A stretch of 64,000 nt of DNA, from contig NZ_PYOC01000001.1 in assembly GCF_003026215.1 (NCBI RefSeq), positions 930,001 through 994,000 of the forward strand, given 5' to 3'. The translations under genes and the position numbers were made by a program. Positions 16,539-25,725 of this stretch are shown here, one piece after another (within the stretch, counting starts at the first letter, position 1; the number at the start of each line of letters is the position of its first letter). The DNA comes from Photobacterium indicum (GTDB lineage Bacteria; Pseudomonadota; Gammaproteobacteria; Enterobacterales; Vibrionaceae). Under the pieces are notes generated by a model. It was given only the letters and a program-made list of their open reading frames with translations, made no database searches and had not been told where the DNA came from.

Positions 16539-17858
16539 TTAAATAAAATCGATATAACGAGGCTCGAAATGTACAAGGTTAGGGAATAATTCCAGTATTT
16601 GGGCGTCATTAAGCCCAAACCATTTACACAGTGAAGCGTTAACTTGGTCGGCTGCAATACCCGGGATGATACGTCCTTTGTTATAGTCATTTTCACTGTT
16701 TAAGGTCAGGTCTGGCCATTGTCCGTAGGCTTTTCCGCCTGATATCGCACCGCCTGTGACTATTTGATGCCCAGCCCAACCATGATCCGTACCCGACGCA
16801 TTTGCTTGTACTCGTCGCCCAAAATCAGACATAGTGACGCAGGTAACTTGCTCTGCTAATCCTTCATTTTCCATATCGGTATTGAACGCAGCAAGAGAAT
16901 CACTCAGTTGTGCTAATAGATTATGATGTGGCACTTTTTGATCTTTGTGGGTATCAAAACCGCCCATACCAACAAAGAACACTTGTCGCTGGTGGGTTAG
17001 ATCACCACGCGCTTTTATTAAACGTCCGACCATTTTTAATTGTGAGGCTAAGCCACCTTCAGGGTATTCTGCGTTAGCTGGGTGTTTATCTAGAATGACT
17101 TTTAATGCTTCGTTTTCAGCAATACTCTTTTCCATGCGGTCAGAATAGTTTCGCATGTATAGGTTATTGTAATCGCGTTGGGTAAAGTGGTTAAAGTAAC
17201 CATCAATACGTACATCGGTATTCATTCCATTGTAATTGCCAACCCCAGCACTACTGATGATAGTTTGATTTGCATTTTTACTGCGTAATAGCTTTTTATC
17301 GCTGCCTATCGATATTAAAGGTGATATGTCGCCACTTGAACCTAACATATCCATCATTCGACCCGCCCAACCTAATGGGTTAGCCAAGTTTTTTGCACCT
17401 GATTGCCACATTTCTTGCTGCATGTTGTGGGCCATTAAAAACTCAGGCAGCTCTACGATATGTTGGTCGATTAAACTGCGCGTTGTTGGCTGTATTAACT
17501 GACCTGTGTTGACTAACGCAGTGGCTTGACCGTTTTGAAATAACGGCAGTAATGATGACATCGCATGATGAAGACCAACCTCAATATCATTGTCTGTTAG
17601 TAAGCCTGTTGTGTTGATTTCGTCTAGTTTTAGTCCTAGATCAGGCCGCGCAGCAAGGTAGTTGGTATAGGCGTTGTCTGTTACTGGTACAACCATGTTG
17701 TAAGCATCATTTCCGCCAAACAAAAATACGCAGACTAATGCTTTATGATCTGATGGCGCTGTTGTTATATCAGCGGCAGAAGTGATTGAAGGAAGCGTTG
17801 CTGCTGTTGCACTTAATGCTGCACTGCCTTTTAAGAAGTGTCGACGAGATAATTTCAT
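16539..17858 (-). CDS. DUF1501 protein, Tat-exported
   Basis: A 439-residue DUF1501-family protein (sulfatase-like, alkaline-phosphatase fold). It opens with a twin-arginine signal, SRRHFLKGSAALSATAATLP, so it should be folded in the cytoplasm and exported by Tat, then released after TSA. The family core is recognisable in LVCVFLFGGNDAYNMVVP near the N-terminus, GGFDTHKDQ in the middle, and MSDFGRRVQANASGTDHGWAG near the C-terminus. The catalytic role is not established for the family. Four bases separate it from the upstream DUF1800 gene; the two families are regularly paired, so they likely act together in the periplasm. Confidence 0.85.
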   Translation of the reverse strand: MKLSRRHFLKGSAALSATAATLPSITSAADITTAPSDHKALVCVFLFGGNDAYNMVVPVTDNAYTNYLAARPDLGLKLDEINTTGLLTDNDIEVGLHHAMSSLLPLFQNGQATALVNTGQLIQPTTRSLIDQHIVELPEFLMAHNMQQEMWQSGAKNLANPLGWAGRMMDMLGSSGDISPLISIGSDKKLLRSKNANQTIISSAGVGNYNGMNTDVRIDGYFNHFTQRDYNNLYMRNYSDRMEKSIAENEALKVILDKHPANAEYPEGGLASQLKMVGRLIKARGDLTHQRQVFFVGMGGFDTHKDQKVPHHNLLAQLSDSLAAFNTDMENEGLAEQVTCVTMSDFGRRVQANASGTDHGWAGHQIVTGGAISGGKAYGQWPDLTLNSENDYNKGRIIPGIAADQVNASLCKWFGLNDAQILELFPNLVHFEPRYIDFI

Positions 17859-17862
17859 GTGA

Positions 17863-19392
17863 TTACTCCTGGCAGAAAAATTCAGGTGATGTTACAGCAA
17901 CATACAGTGTGCTTTGAATTCGATTATCTATTTGTGTTGGGCTTATTTTGTTGATTAGCATATCGGTTAGATAGGCCGCTAGTTCATCAGACATTAAGCT
18001 CCCAAAAAATCGCTCGTTAATTAATGCAACATAATCGGTTGGTGATGCTTCAAGTTGTTCATACTCAGAACGATTCCAAACCCAATGATTATCTTTTGTG
18101 TTTTTGTAGGCAAGAATATTACTCCAGAAGCGGTTGTGGATCCGTCGCATTATATCGGTTGTCAGTATGTTGAATTCAGGTGCTGTCAGGTCAAGATCGG
18201 CAATTTCACCTTGAGGGGCAAAATCTGAGGTGTAGAAGTTGAAAACACTGGAAGCGGCGAGTGGTGCTTGCCCTAAATTATTTTCTGTTCCTTGAAAGTT
18301 CCACCAACGCTCACCGACGGATGTCATATTCAATGCTCGAGCTTGGTTGGCAACGGTAATAATAGGCTCTTTTAATAAGCCAAAGTGCTGTTTGCTGGCT
18401 TTACGTCCATTGCCTGCAGCATTTGATCTACCCTTAAAGACATCAGCATCGGTTAGTACGGCTTTTAGTGTTGCTTGAAGATCTCCTCGTATACCTTCAC
18501 CGTTATCTTTGAACGCTTTTGCCACTCGTGAAATATAACCGTTACGTGGGTTACTGGTTACAAAACGCTTAATCAATAGATTTGCAATAAACATGGGGGT
18601 ATTAGCATGGTTAAATAATACATCGAGTGCTTGTTGCAGATCTTGCTCGGCACTTTGACCTGCTGCAAAGCGTGTTTTCAGTACAATTTTTTCGTCTGTA
18701 TCATGTCTGTTGTTATCGGCATACATAGGGTCTAAATCGTTTGTACGGCGCCAGCCAGTAAGCACCCGTGCCAGCTCTTCTACATCATGCTGGGTGTAAG
18801 TCGGAATTTTATTTCCTTTAGTATCAAGCTTAGGCTTCCCGTTACCGCGTAACTTCCATAACCCTAGCGAGAAAAGCTGCATGACTTCTCTTGCATAGTT
18901 TTCGTCTGGAAAGGTATTTTTATCTGGGTTGGCTTTTTGACTACCTTCAAGCGTTAAGTAGCGGCCCATCATTGGGCTGAGTGTTACTTTTTCTAGAATA
19001 TCTCGAAAGTTACCAAAAGCGTGTCCCACTAAGATATCGTAGTAATTGGCTAATCCGGCATGTCGGTTACCTATGCCGTGTTTAGATACTACAAAAATTT
19101 GGCTTAGCGCATAGGCCATACGCTGACGTAGTTGATCATTCGCTTCAAGTGCACATTGCCACCATGCCCCAAGACGCATGTTGTCGTTCACATCATCATT
19201 GGTCAAAAGAGCAAAAGCTTGTGCTTTAGGTAAATGATAAGAGGGGGATGATGAAAACTGTTGGTTAAGCCAAGCATCAAAGCCATTTTGCTGTAGTTGG
19301 TCAATCTCGCCTTGTTGAGGTCCAAACGATCCTCGATAGAGAAATTTGGCGCATTGTTGTCTGTCATCACTATAGATTGTGGTATCGGTCAT
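17863..19392 (-). CDS. DUF1800 protein
   Basis: A 509-residue DUF1800 member, recognised by AKFLYRGSFGP near the start, LRQRMAYALSQIFVVS, NYYDILVGHAFGNFRDILEKVT, NYAREVMQLFSLGLW, VEELARVLTGWR and FYTSDFAPQGE near the end. I start at ATG 19392, preceded by AAAGGA, rather than the longer frame to 19446. No signal peptide is seen after that start, so the protein may be cytoplasmic or carried with its Tat partner. It is the first gene of the DUF1800-DUF1501 operon. Biochemistry of the family is unknown. Confidence 0.85.
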   Translation of the reverse strand: MTDTTIYSDDRQQCAKFLYRGSFGPQQGEIDQLQQNGFDAWLNQQFSSSPSYHLPKAQAFALLTNDDVNDNMRLGAWWQCALEANDQLRQRMAYALSQIFVVSKHGIGNRHAGLANYYDILVGHAFGNFRDILEKVTLSPMMGRYLTLEGSQKANPDKNTFPDENYAREVMQLFSLGLWKLRGNGKPKLDTKGNKIPTYTQHDVEELARVLTGWRRTNDLDPMYADNNRHDTDEKIVLKTRFAAGQSAEQDLQQALDVLFNHANTPMFIANLLIKRFVTSNPRNGYISRVAKAFKDNGEGIRGDLQATLKAVLTDADVFKGRSNAAGNGRKASKQHFGLLKEPIITVANQARALNMTSVGERWWNFQGTENNLGQAPLAASSVFNFYTSDFAPQGEIADLDLTAPEFNILTTDIMRRIHNRFWSNILAYKNTKDNHWVWNRSEYEQLEASPTDYVALINERFFGSLMSDELAAYLTDMLINKISPTQIDNRIQSTLYVAVTSPEFFCQE

Positions 19393-20432
19393 GGTGATTC
19401 CTTTCTGGCTGTCATTATTTAAAGGCTCTGTTGTATAGATAAGCACGCATTATTCTAAAGAGTAGTGCGTTAAAGAGAATGAGACTTAAATTTTTAAGAA
19501 TAATATTATAATGTTGTACTTCTGGCGCTGATGTGTCATTTAAATGGCGAGTTGTTTTTTATTAGGTGACTTACTTAAGATGCTAAGTGCATGGTTATAA
19601 AGGTTAATATTCTTATTGCATTTGATGTTTAAAATCAACATAAAATCAGATATATAGTGACAGTGATTTCGATGTTGGAATAAAGGTTATGATTTTAAAT
19701 TGCATGAATGACTTAGTGGCGTTTTTTTTACTTTTAAATTTGTTTATTTTTTTTTTTGATATATGGTGAATGATGAGTCATTATTTTGGCGAGTGTTCAG
19801 GTTAAATTCAGTATTACTTTTTATTTTCGAATTATTGAAAATGTGAGTTTCTGGTTTGTATCTTGTTTTTTTTGAGTGATTATAGAGGCTGTATTTAATT
19901 TTCTATATGATTTTAAAAGTGAGTACCATCAACAGCTTGTATCAGTTTTGAGACGGTAAGTTATTTTTGAGATTTAATGATTATCCCATTTTAAAACGTA
20001 ATTTCTTATTTTGTTTTATTGTCTTTTGTTTGTGTGGTTTTTTTATTGTTATTTTTTGTCTTGTTGGTTTGTGATGTTTGTTTAAATGTAGAATTTTAAT
20101 TGTCTACATCACTATTATATTTAATTTATTAATTCATATTCTTTGTCGTTATTTTTTGTTTTTTCTTTTGTTGCATTTTTGATTTGCAATACAGTGGTTT
20201 ACGTTTTTTGTTGATGTGTTTCCTGTCAGGGCTTTGTCAGGATTTTAGTTTAAGTGGGGGCTGGGATTGAATTGTTAGATAGAAAAGAAGTATATTATTT
20301 GTGCAATTCATATATTGGTAGAAAAATAGCCTATATTTATTTAATCATTAGGTTCTAATTAAACGCAATAATACTATTGTTTAATTTGTCTACTGATACA
20401 CCAAGACTATTACAAATATATTGGAAGTACTC
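19393..20432. other. 1-kb T-rich gap without genes
   Basis: No gene supported on either strand. From about 19480 to 20420 the plus strand is strikingly T-rich with long T-runs (for example around 19740-19760 and 20030-20070) and few C. It must contain the promoters of the DUF1800 operon (leftward) and of the CAP lipoprotein gene (rightward). Possible H-NS-bound silenced DNA, or a site for a small RNA that I cannot define. Confidence 0.5.
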
Positions 20433-21089
20433 ATGCGATTAATATCATTATTACTTATATCTACATTCACGTTAGCTGGTTGCGGTTCTGGTGGTTCTGG
20501 CGGCTCTGATAGCAGTCAAGTTTCATCTGGTGCAAATTCTAATACTGGTAGTGACAGTAGTGTACCTGATAGCGGTAATGGTAGCGGTACGAATCCAGAA
20601 GGTGGCAGTGGTTCAACGCCGGCACCTTCACCAGAGCCTTCACCTCTGCCTCCACCAGCGCCTGATACTGGTTTTCAAGGTGAAATGCTGGCTGCAGTGA
20701 ATGCTGCACGTGCGACACAACAAGATTGTGGTGGCACAATTATGCCACCAGTACCTGCGTTAACGTGGGATGCACAATTAGAACAAGCGGCTTATACACA
20801 TTCAAATGATATGGCAAATTATAATTTCTTCAGCCATACAGGTTCAGACGGCTCAAGTGTTAGTACACGTGTTACCGCTCAAGGCTATACATGGAGCTCT
20901 GTCGGTGAAAACATTGCAGCAGGTCAGAAAGATGTTGATGAGGTTATGACCTCATGGATTAACAGCCCTGGTCACTGTTTAAATATCATGAGTGCAAACT
21001 TTACGCAGATGGGCGCATCATTTGTGACTAACTCATCGACGCAGTATGGTATTTATTGGACTCAGGTGTTTGCAAAGCCTCGTAGCTAA
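20433..21089 (+). CDS. CAP/SCP-domain lipoprotein
   Basis: A 218-residue secreted lipoprotein. The start MRLISLLLISTFTLAGCGSGG is a lipoprotein signal with lipobox LAGC, so the mature protein is tethered by an acylated cysteine. A long Ser/Gly/Pro-rich linker (about 20-80) leads to a CAP (SCP/PR1) domain. CAP motifs visible are LAAVNAARATQQDCGG, a His in AYTHSNDMA, a second His in FFSHTGSDG, VGENIAAG and WINSPGHCLNIM. Bacterial CAP proteins have been linked to envelope or biofilm roles; the activity here is unknown. I start at ATG 20433 (ribosome binding site GGAAG) rather than the in-frame TTG at 20421. Confidence 0.85.
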   Translation: MRLISLLLISTFTLAGCGSGGSGGSDSSQVSSGANSNTGSDSSVPDSGNGSGTNPEGGSGSTPAPSPEPSPLPPPAPDTGFQGEMLAAVNAARATQQDCGGTIMPPVPALTWDAQLEQAAYTHSNDMANYNFFSHTGSDGSSVSTRVTAQGYTWSSVGENIAAGQKDVDEVMTSWINSPGHCLNIMSANFTQMGASFVTNSSTQYGIYWTQVFAKPRS

Positions 21090-21123
21090 CCTGTTGTTAA
21101 AATAGGCTGATACTTGCGATTTC

Positions 21124-21162
21124 AATTACATCAATTGAATTACATCAATTGAATTATATCAA
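21124..21162. repeat. 14-bp tandem repeat, nearly three copies
   Basis: AATTACATCAATTG occurs twice in tandem (21124-21137, 21138-21151) and a third partial copy AATTATATCAA follows to 21162, running into the last codons and stop of the DedA-LssY gene. Each unit contains the palindrome CAATTG. Looks like slippage-prone DNA between convergent genes. Confidence 0.7.
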
Positions 21163-22464
21163 GGTAATCACAGCGACTTGTCCATCACTGAAGTAGTGGC
21201 TACTTTTTGAAAATGCAGCAGGGCTTGCAAAGTGCTCAAAAGAAACCTGCCATCCATTATTTATTGCATGTTGAGCGAGGCTATCTCGCTCAACATCAAC
21301 ATCCGGATCGATGGCATGTAGCACTGTAATGATGCCTTTATAGTGAGCAACCTTTAAATGGTTATCGTAGCTGATTGCGCCTAGCCATATTTGTTCGCCT
21401 GTTGTTGTCAATGTTCCGACATACCACCACCGAATGTGGTTACGTTGTAGCAGGTTGCCCGTTTGTTGGTAAGCTGACCATTGTGGTTGCTGGTTCCAAT
21501 ACAAATCAGAAATAGGTGGTAAATCTTGCGCCATCAAAGATAAGTATTTCTTCATTGAGACATTGTCTCGTGAGAATGTCTTATTCTCAATCCAACCTAA
21601 CTCTTTCATCAAGGTATTTGGCTTACTGCCAATTAAGACAACATTAATGGGTTGCGCTTGGTAGACTGGTGCTAAACCCGGATATGTTTTATATTCCAAG
21701 GTGCTTAAATCGGCTGTGGTTTGTAGGTTCGTTGTTTTATTTAGTTTCAAGCTGTCGAACGTTTCAGAATACTCGTTGTTTTTTAAGATGGGGGATTCGT
21801 ATGCATACACATCACTGATAAAAAAGTGTACGTAGTTCATGCCACATAAAACAACAATCCAACATGCTGCAATGCCAAGCCATCTACTTTTATGTTTTTT
21901 TCGATAAAAAAATGCGCTACAAACAGTGGCAATAGTGACTGATATAATCAGTAAACTGTGTTCAGATAAAAACAGGGTGATTGGTGTAATGTCGGGCAAT
22001 AAATTGATACCCGCCGCGAGCATATAGCCAAGAATGACGAACTGACCGACACCCAGTAACAACCCAATGAATGAATAAAGCGTAAAGACAGTCCATGACA
22101 TTGCGTAGCTTCCTGCAAGAAAAGGCATGATCCAAGCAACAGGACCAAGTAGCCGCGCGACAGCAACCACTAGTGGCCCTCGTTTATTAAGCGCGAGTTT
22201 GGCTTTAGCAAAGGGGCGGCGTGTTTTAGGCATTTTGCGTGTTAGCCAGCGCCTTCCGTTATACCCCTGATACCGACCAATATAATAGCTAATCTGGTCG
22301 CCTAGAAAACCACCTAATAGAACAAAGATTGTTCCTGAAGTGAAACCATTATGAAGCGAATATCCAGCCGCTAATAGGAAGGGTTCTCCGGGAAAGAAGA
22401 GGTTAGGACCAATTAATGCGTCTAGAAAACTTCCACCAAAGAACCACCACCATGAAAATTCCAT
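21154..22464 (-). CDS. DedA/SNARE-associated membrane protein fused to LssY C-terminal domain
   Basis: A 436-residue inner-membrane protein. Residues about 1-200 form a DedA (VTT) domain: GPNLFFPGEPFLLAAGY, FLGDQISYYIGRYQG, RGPLVVAVARLLGPVAWIMPFLAG, with the conserved Arg and Gly of the family. DedA proteins flip lipid carriers or phospholipids across the inner membrane. After two more helices comes an LssY-type C-terminal domain (about 245-430, VYQAQPINVVLIGSK, LMKELGWIENKTFSRDN, HIRWWYVG), as in Legionella LssY. The next upstream gene, 9 bp away on the same strand, is a glycosyltransferase; together they suggest lipid or glycan export at the envelope. Confidence 0.8.
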   Translation of the reverse strand: MEFSWWWFFGGSFLDALIGPNLFFPGEPFLLAAGYSLHNGFTSGTIFVLLGGFLGDQISYYIGRYQGYNGRRWLTRKMPKTRRPFAKAKLALNKRGPLVVAVARLLGPVAWIMPFLAGSYAMSWTVFTLYSFIGLLLGVGQFVILGYMLAAGINLLPDITPITLFLSEHSLLIISVTIATVCSAFFYRKKHKSRWLGIAACWIVVLCGMNYVHFFISDVYAYESPILKNNEYSETFDSLKLNKTTNLQTTADLSTLEYKTYPGLAPVYQAQPINVVLIGSKPNTLMKELGWIENKTFSRDNVSMKKYLSLMAQDLPPISDLYWNQQPQWSAYQQTGNLLQRNHIRWWYVGTLTTTGEQIWLGAISYDNHLKVAHYKGIITVLHAIDPDVDVERDSLAQHAINNGWQVSFEHFASPAAFSKSSHYFSDGQVAVITLI

Positions 22465-22473
22465 TTCTACGCC

Positions 22474-23286
22474 TTAGTGATTTGGTTGAGTTGTTTGAGG
22501 TTGTGCTTGTTTAGGATCTGGCGTTTTAGTCGTTTGCTGTTGCTGTTGTTCTGACTCCGTCTTTTCGTTGTAATTATCGAACTTGTATTCCATTTCTTGA
22601 TTACGCATTTCTCCAAAAAATAAACGGCGTACGTTCGCTTTTAAATAGGTTAAGCCCATTTTGATGAAGCCTTCTTGTTCAAGGCGGCGTGGATCGAAAG
22701 TAAACGTGACGGGCAACATGCGGTAGCGCCAGGTTTTTGCTGCACGTTTTACATAATCACAGTCTTCACATAGCGTGATACTTTCATCAAACCCGTCAAT
22801 CTCGTTGTGCACCCGTTTGGTAGAAAACAAACATGCACCTACAGACGTAGGGAAGAAGAATGATGTAGCAAATAGACCAGCATTGAATATGCCGTAGCCA
22901 AGACGATAGCTTAGTGATAGATCGTCTGCACCCATGTACACGCCAGCGACTTCTAATTTATTCTTATCGAGTTTGTGCAATGCATCGGTTAGAAATGTTG
23001 GCGAAAGACGCACATCGGCATCAAGAAATAACAGTCGCTCGTGCTTTGCAAGGCTAGCACCGGTATTTCGACCTAGGCTTGTACCTTTATTGTCCATTCG
23101 GTGAACAGTAAGTGCAGGTAAGGCCTTAGCAAAGCCTTTTGCAACGTCACATGTGTTATCGGTACTGTTTGAATCAACCACAAGCACTTCAAAGTCTTGG
23201 TGAGTTTGTTTGCTGAGATCATCCAGAAGGCGACCAATACGTTTTTCTTCATTTAGGGTAATAACAACAATACTTATAGCGTTCAT
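22474..23286 (-). CDS. Family 2 glycosyltransferase
   Basis: A 270-residue GT-A fold glycosyltransferase. The N-terminus ISIVVITLNEEKRIGRLLDDL, the nucleotide-binding VLVVDSNSTDNT, the DXD-like LFLDADVRLS and the acceptor region ITLCEDCDYVKRAAK match GT2 enzymes. No clear transmembrane helix after the catalytic part, so membrane association may be peripheral. The last 25 residues are glutamine-rich (a run of QQQQQ and PQTT), a low-complexity tail. Transcribed just ahead of the DedA-LssY gene. Substrate unknown; a role in capsule, lipid or exopolysaccharide assembly is an inference. Confidence 0.85.
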   Translation of the reverse strand: MNAISIVVITLNEEKRIGRLLDDLSKQTHQDFEVLVVDSNSTDNTCDVAKGFAKALPALTVHRMDNKGTSLGRNTGASLAKHERLLFLDADVRLSPTFLTDALHKLDKNKLEVAGVYMGADDLSLSYRLGYGIFNAGLFATSFFFPTSVGACLFSTKRVHNEIDGFDESITLCEDCDYVKRAAKTWRYRMLPVTFTFDPRRLEQEGFIKMGLTYLKANVRRLFFGEMRNQEMEYKFDNYNEKTESEQQQQQTTKTPDPKQAQPQTTQPNH

Positions 23287-23346
23287 AATTTATCTCCTTA
23301 GTGTTTATGGAGTTGATTATGAAAGAGAAGGGCTGAATAAAAGGTG

Positions 23347-23379
23347 AGGGCTTGATTCATATTTCGTTCATCAAGCCCT
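23347..23379 (-). terminator. Terminator-like hairpin after the FUSC gene
   Basis: AGGGCTTGAT, 13-base loop, ATCAAGCCCT: perfect 10-bp arms. On the minus strand it follows the FUSC gene and is followed by a T-rich stretch. Confidence 0.6.
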
Positions 23380-23434
23380 TATTGACGTTATTTAAGGGTA
23401 TAAGACGGTTTTAGCTAGGGGAATAGCGATTAGA

Positions 23435-24529
23435 TTAGTTACATTGAGGCTCTTTAAATTGGATAAGACGAACCAACAGATGGTGTCCTATCCAGATAGC
23501 AAGTGACGTGCCTATAACTGCAACAAATATAGAGCTGAACCGGTAACAGATTGAAAAAAAGGCGTCTTGCTGCTCAGGCACAAACGATGTTGTTAAAGGC
23601 ACCGTTAAAGCAGACATTGCAGAAAAGCCAATACTGGCTTTAATTGTTCCTGATGCTAACCACTTACAGAATATACCTGCTACGATTGCGTACGCCATTA
23701 AAAATAATACTCCGTTATTAGAAAGTGTATATAAACTTAACTGCACCATCATGCCGGCTAAACAGCCTAAAAAGGTACCAATAATACGGATTTTTGCCGC
23801 CCCTAAAGAACCAATTAAAGTCATAGGGGTTAAAACGATGAATATGGATGCTTGTGCCGATAATGAATCACTTAAATCAGCAACTTGGAATAAGATGAAT
23901 GCAGCCATTGCCACAATCCATCCTAATGCTGCTTGGCGTACTCTACCAATGTCATCTTTACGTTGGTTACTGATATGTATTTTTCTCTCACTTGCTGTTG
24001 AAGTGCAAGCCTCTTTATTTGAGGTATTCGCGTTCTCTTTTTCTATGGAATCTGCAGACGAAATACCAACCAACGGTGACGGCGATTTTTCAGGAAATAA
24101 ATACAATGCCATCGCCACGATAGGCGCGGTAACAAGGGCTGAAGCCCATAGCCCCATTACAAATTCTTCAATATCAAAACTGTTGAAGCTACCGAAATTG
24201 AGTAGAATCGAGCCAATTAATAACCCTGTATAGCCAAATAAGTAACTACTTTTATGGGTCATCGCAATGCACTTGGCCATTAATAGAATGCCAACAGCTA
24301 GCGTCATCAATACGGGATAAGGCTGGAAGAACCCCACAATAAAGGTGACCTGTATGCTTACCCAAACAATCCCCAACACTAATTGAATTAATATGCCTGA
24401 GTTCCATTGGTCAATTTGTGTTAGAACAAATAGGGGTAATAATGCGGCAAACAAGCCGTAAGACCAACCAAACAATAATGTTACAGCTAATCCCGCGACA
24501 CAACCGAACCATATGCGCATTGTTTTCAT
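23435..24529 (-). CDS. FUSC/DUF2955 membrane protein, efflux component
   Basis: A 364-residue polytopic membrane protein with two sets of about five hydrophobic helices separated by a hydrophilic loop (about 150-200), the layout of the fusaric acid/aromatic acid exporter superfamily (AaeB-like, here of the DUF2955 type). Such proteins work with a membrane-fusion subunit; the upstream gene on the same strand, 29 bp away, encodes exactly such a partner. Start MKTMRIWFGC. Probable substrate: small aromatic or organic acids, an inference from family. The operon is controlled, most likely, by the divergent LysR gene at 25726. Confidence 0.8.
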   Translation of the reverse strand: MKTMRIWFGCVAGLAVTLLFGWSYGLFAALLPLFVLTQIDQWNSGILIQLVLGIVWVSIQVTFIVGFFQPYPVLMTLAVGILLMAKCIAMTHKSSYLFGYTGLLIGSILLNFGSFNSFDIEEFVMGLWASALVTAPIVAMALYLFPEKSPSPLVGISSADSIEKENANTSNKEACTSTASERKIHISNQRKDDIGRVRQAALGWIVAMAAFILFQVADLSDSLSAQASIFIVLTPMTLIGSLGAAKIRIIGTFLGCLAGMMVQLSLYTLSNNGVLFLMAYAIVAGIFCKWLASGTIKASIGFSAMSALTVPLTTSFVPEQQDAFFSICYRFSSIFVAVIGTSLAIWIGHHLLVRLIQFKEPQCN

Positions 24530-24558
24530 TATCGATTACTCACGTTAATAGCGATGAT

Positions 24559-25626
24559 TTAGTAGATGTAGTGCAACATGCTGACTAGCGAAATTTGTAT
24601 TTTGGCCAATAATGCCCAGATAGGGTTACCGCTAGGGTAAATAACAACAGTGGCGCGTGAGCCTACAAATAGTTGTTTAGGTAAAGGTTCATCTGTTGAT
24701 AAATTCACACGAACCCGTTGGGCATCTCGTACCCATCTGTTATTTGTTTCAACAGCCGTTAATTTACCATTAGGACTTTGCTGTGCGGCGGCTACACCAA
24801 AATCACGGCTTTGAATGTTGAATGCGAATGTTTCGCCGGGAAATGCATCAAAAGTTACTAAGGCAGTTGAATGCTCATTCATTAGTGCAATGGCTTTTTC
24901 TCGAAAATCAGCCGCTACCCATAACGAATCGGTTGGAATGAATGTCAATAATGGCATGTTAGTACTTGCTGTGCTGCCGACTTCAAGCTGTAAGTTGGTA
25001 ATAACGCCATCACTAGGCGCATTAACTTGGGTGTGTGATAAGTCGAGATTCGCTTGCTCTAGGGCGTTTTCAGCAGCGTGAACCATACTACTTTCTCCGG
25101 GAGTTATGCCTAGTTGCACTTGTAATGAAAGTAAGTCTTGTTGCGCTGCATGAAGGTTAGATAAAGCTACACTGTTATTTGCTAACGCGTTATCTAGCAT
25201 TGATGCTGATACCAGCTTTTGTCGTGCTAATTTCTTAACACGCTGATACTCACTACGCGCATTATTATAAGATGCCTGAGTTGTCGCCACTTTTGCCTTA
25301 CCTGAGCTCACTTTTGCGTACAAAGCACTTTCTTGTTCATGAGCCTGTTTAAGTGCGACTTCTGCTTTTTTTACCGCTAGGGTGTATCGACTTGTATCAA
25401 TACTAAAAAGAGGTGTCCCTTTTTTTACAGCTTGGTTATTGCTCACTTGTACATCAGTAACAGTACCTGTGACTTCTGGTGCTATCTGAATAACATATCC
25501 TTGAACACGGCTCTCTGTTGTTAAAGGAGCATGCCTATCTGCAACCACTATGTAGCCGGCGAAAAGAATAAAAAGAATGATGAGGCTTTGCATCCAACGG
25601 CGAAATTTTAATTCAGCAGTTTGCAT
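24559..25626 (-). CDS. HlyD/EmrA-type membrane fusion protein
   Basis: A 355-residue periplasmic adaptor anchored by one N-terminal helix (LIILFILFAGYIVVA). The family pattern is present: lipoyl-like half-motif TESRVQGYVIQIAPEVTGTVTDVQV (with NQAVKKGTPLFSID), a coiled-coil hairpin (about 75-170, rich in A, Q, K), the second half VNAPSDGVITNLQLEVGS, and a beta-barrel domain to the end. It joins the inner-membrane FUSC protein to an outer-membrane channel such as TolC. First gene of the efflux operon, 99 bp from a divergent LysR gene. Confidence 0.88.
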   Translation of the reverse strand: MQTAELKFRRWMQSLIILFILFAGYIVVADRHAPLTTESRVQGYVIQIAPEVTGTVTDVQVSNNQAVKKGTPLFSIDTSRYTLAVKKAEVALKQAHEQESALYAKVSSGKAKVATTQASYNNARSEYQRVKKLARQKLVSASMLDNALANNSVALSNLHAAQQDLLSLQVQLGITPGESSMVHAAENALEQANLDLSHTQVNAPSDGVITNLQLEVGSTASTNMPLLTFIPTDSLWVAADFREKAIALMNEHSTALVTFDAFPGETFAFNIQSRDFGVAAAQQSPNGKLTAVETNNRWVRDAQRVRVNLSTDEPLPKQLFVGSRATVVIYPSGNPIWALLAKIQISLVSMLHYIY

Positions 25627-25725
25627 GGAATGTCCAAATGTCGATAAATAAGGTTCTATTATAGAAATTGTTGATTAGATTAAATAGAATGACAAATACA
25701 ACATTTACGACCTATTAGTGAGACA

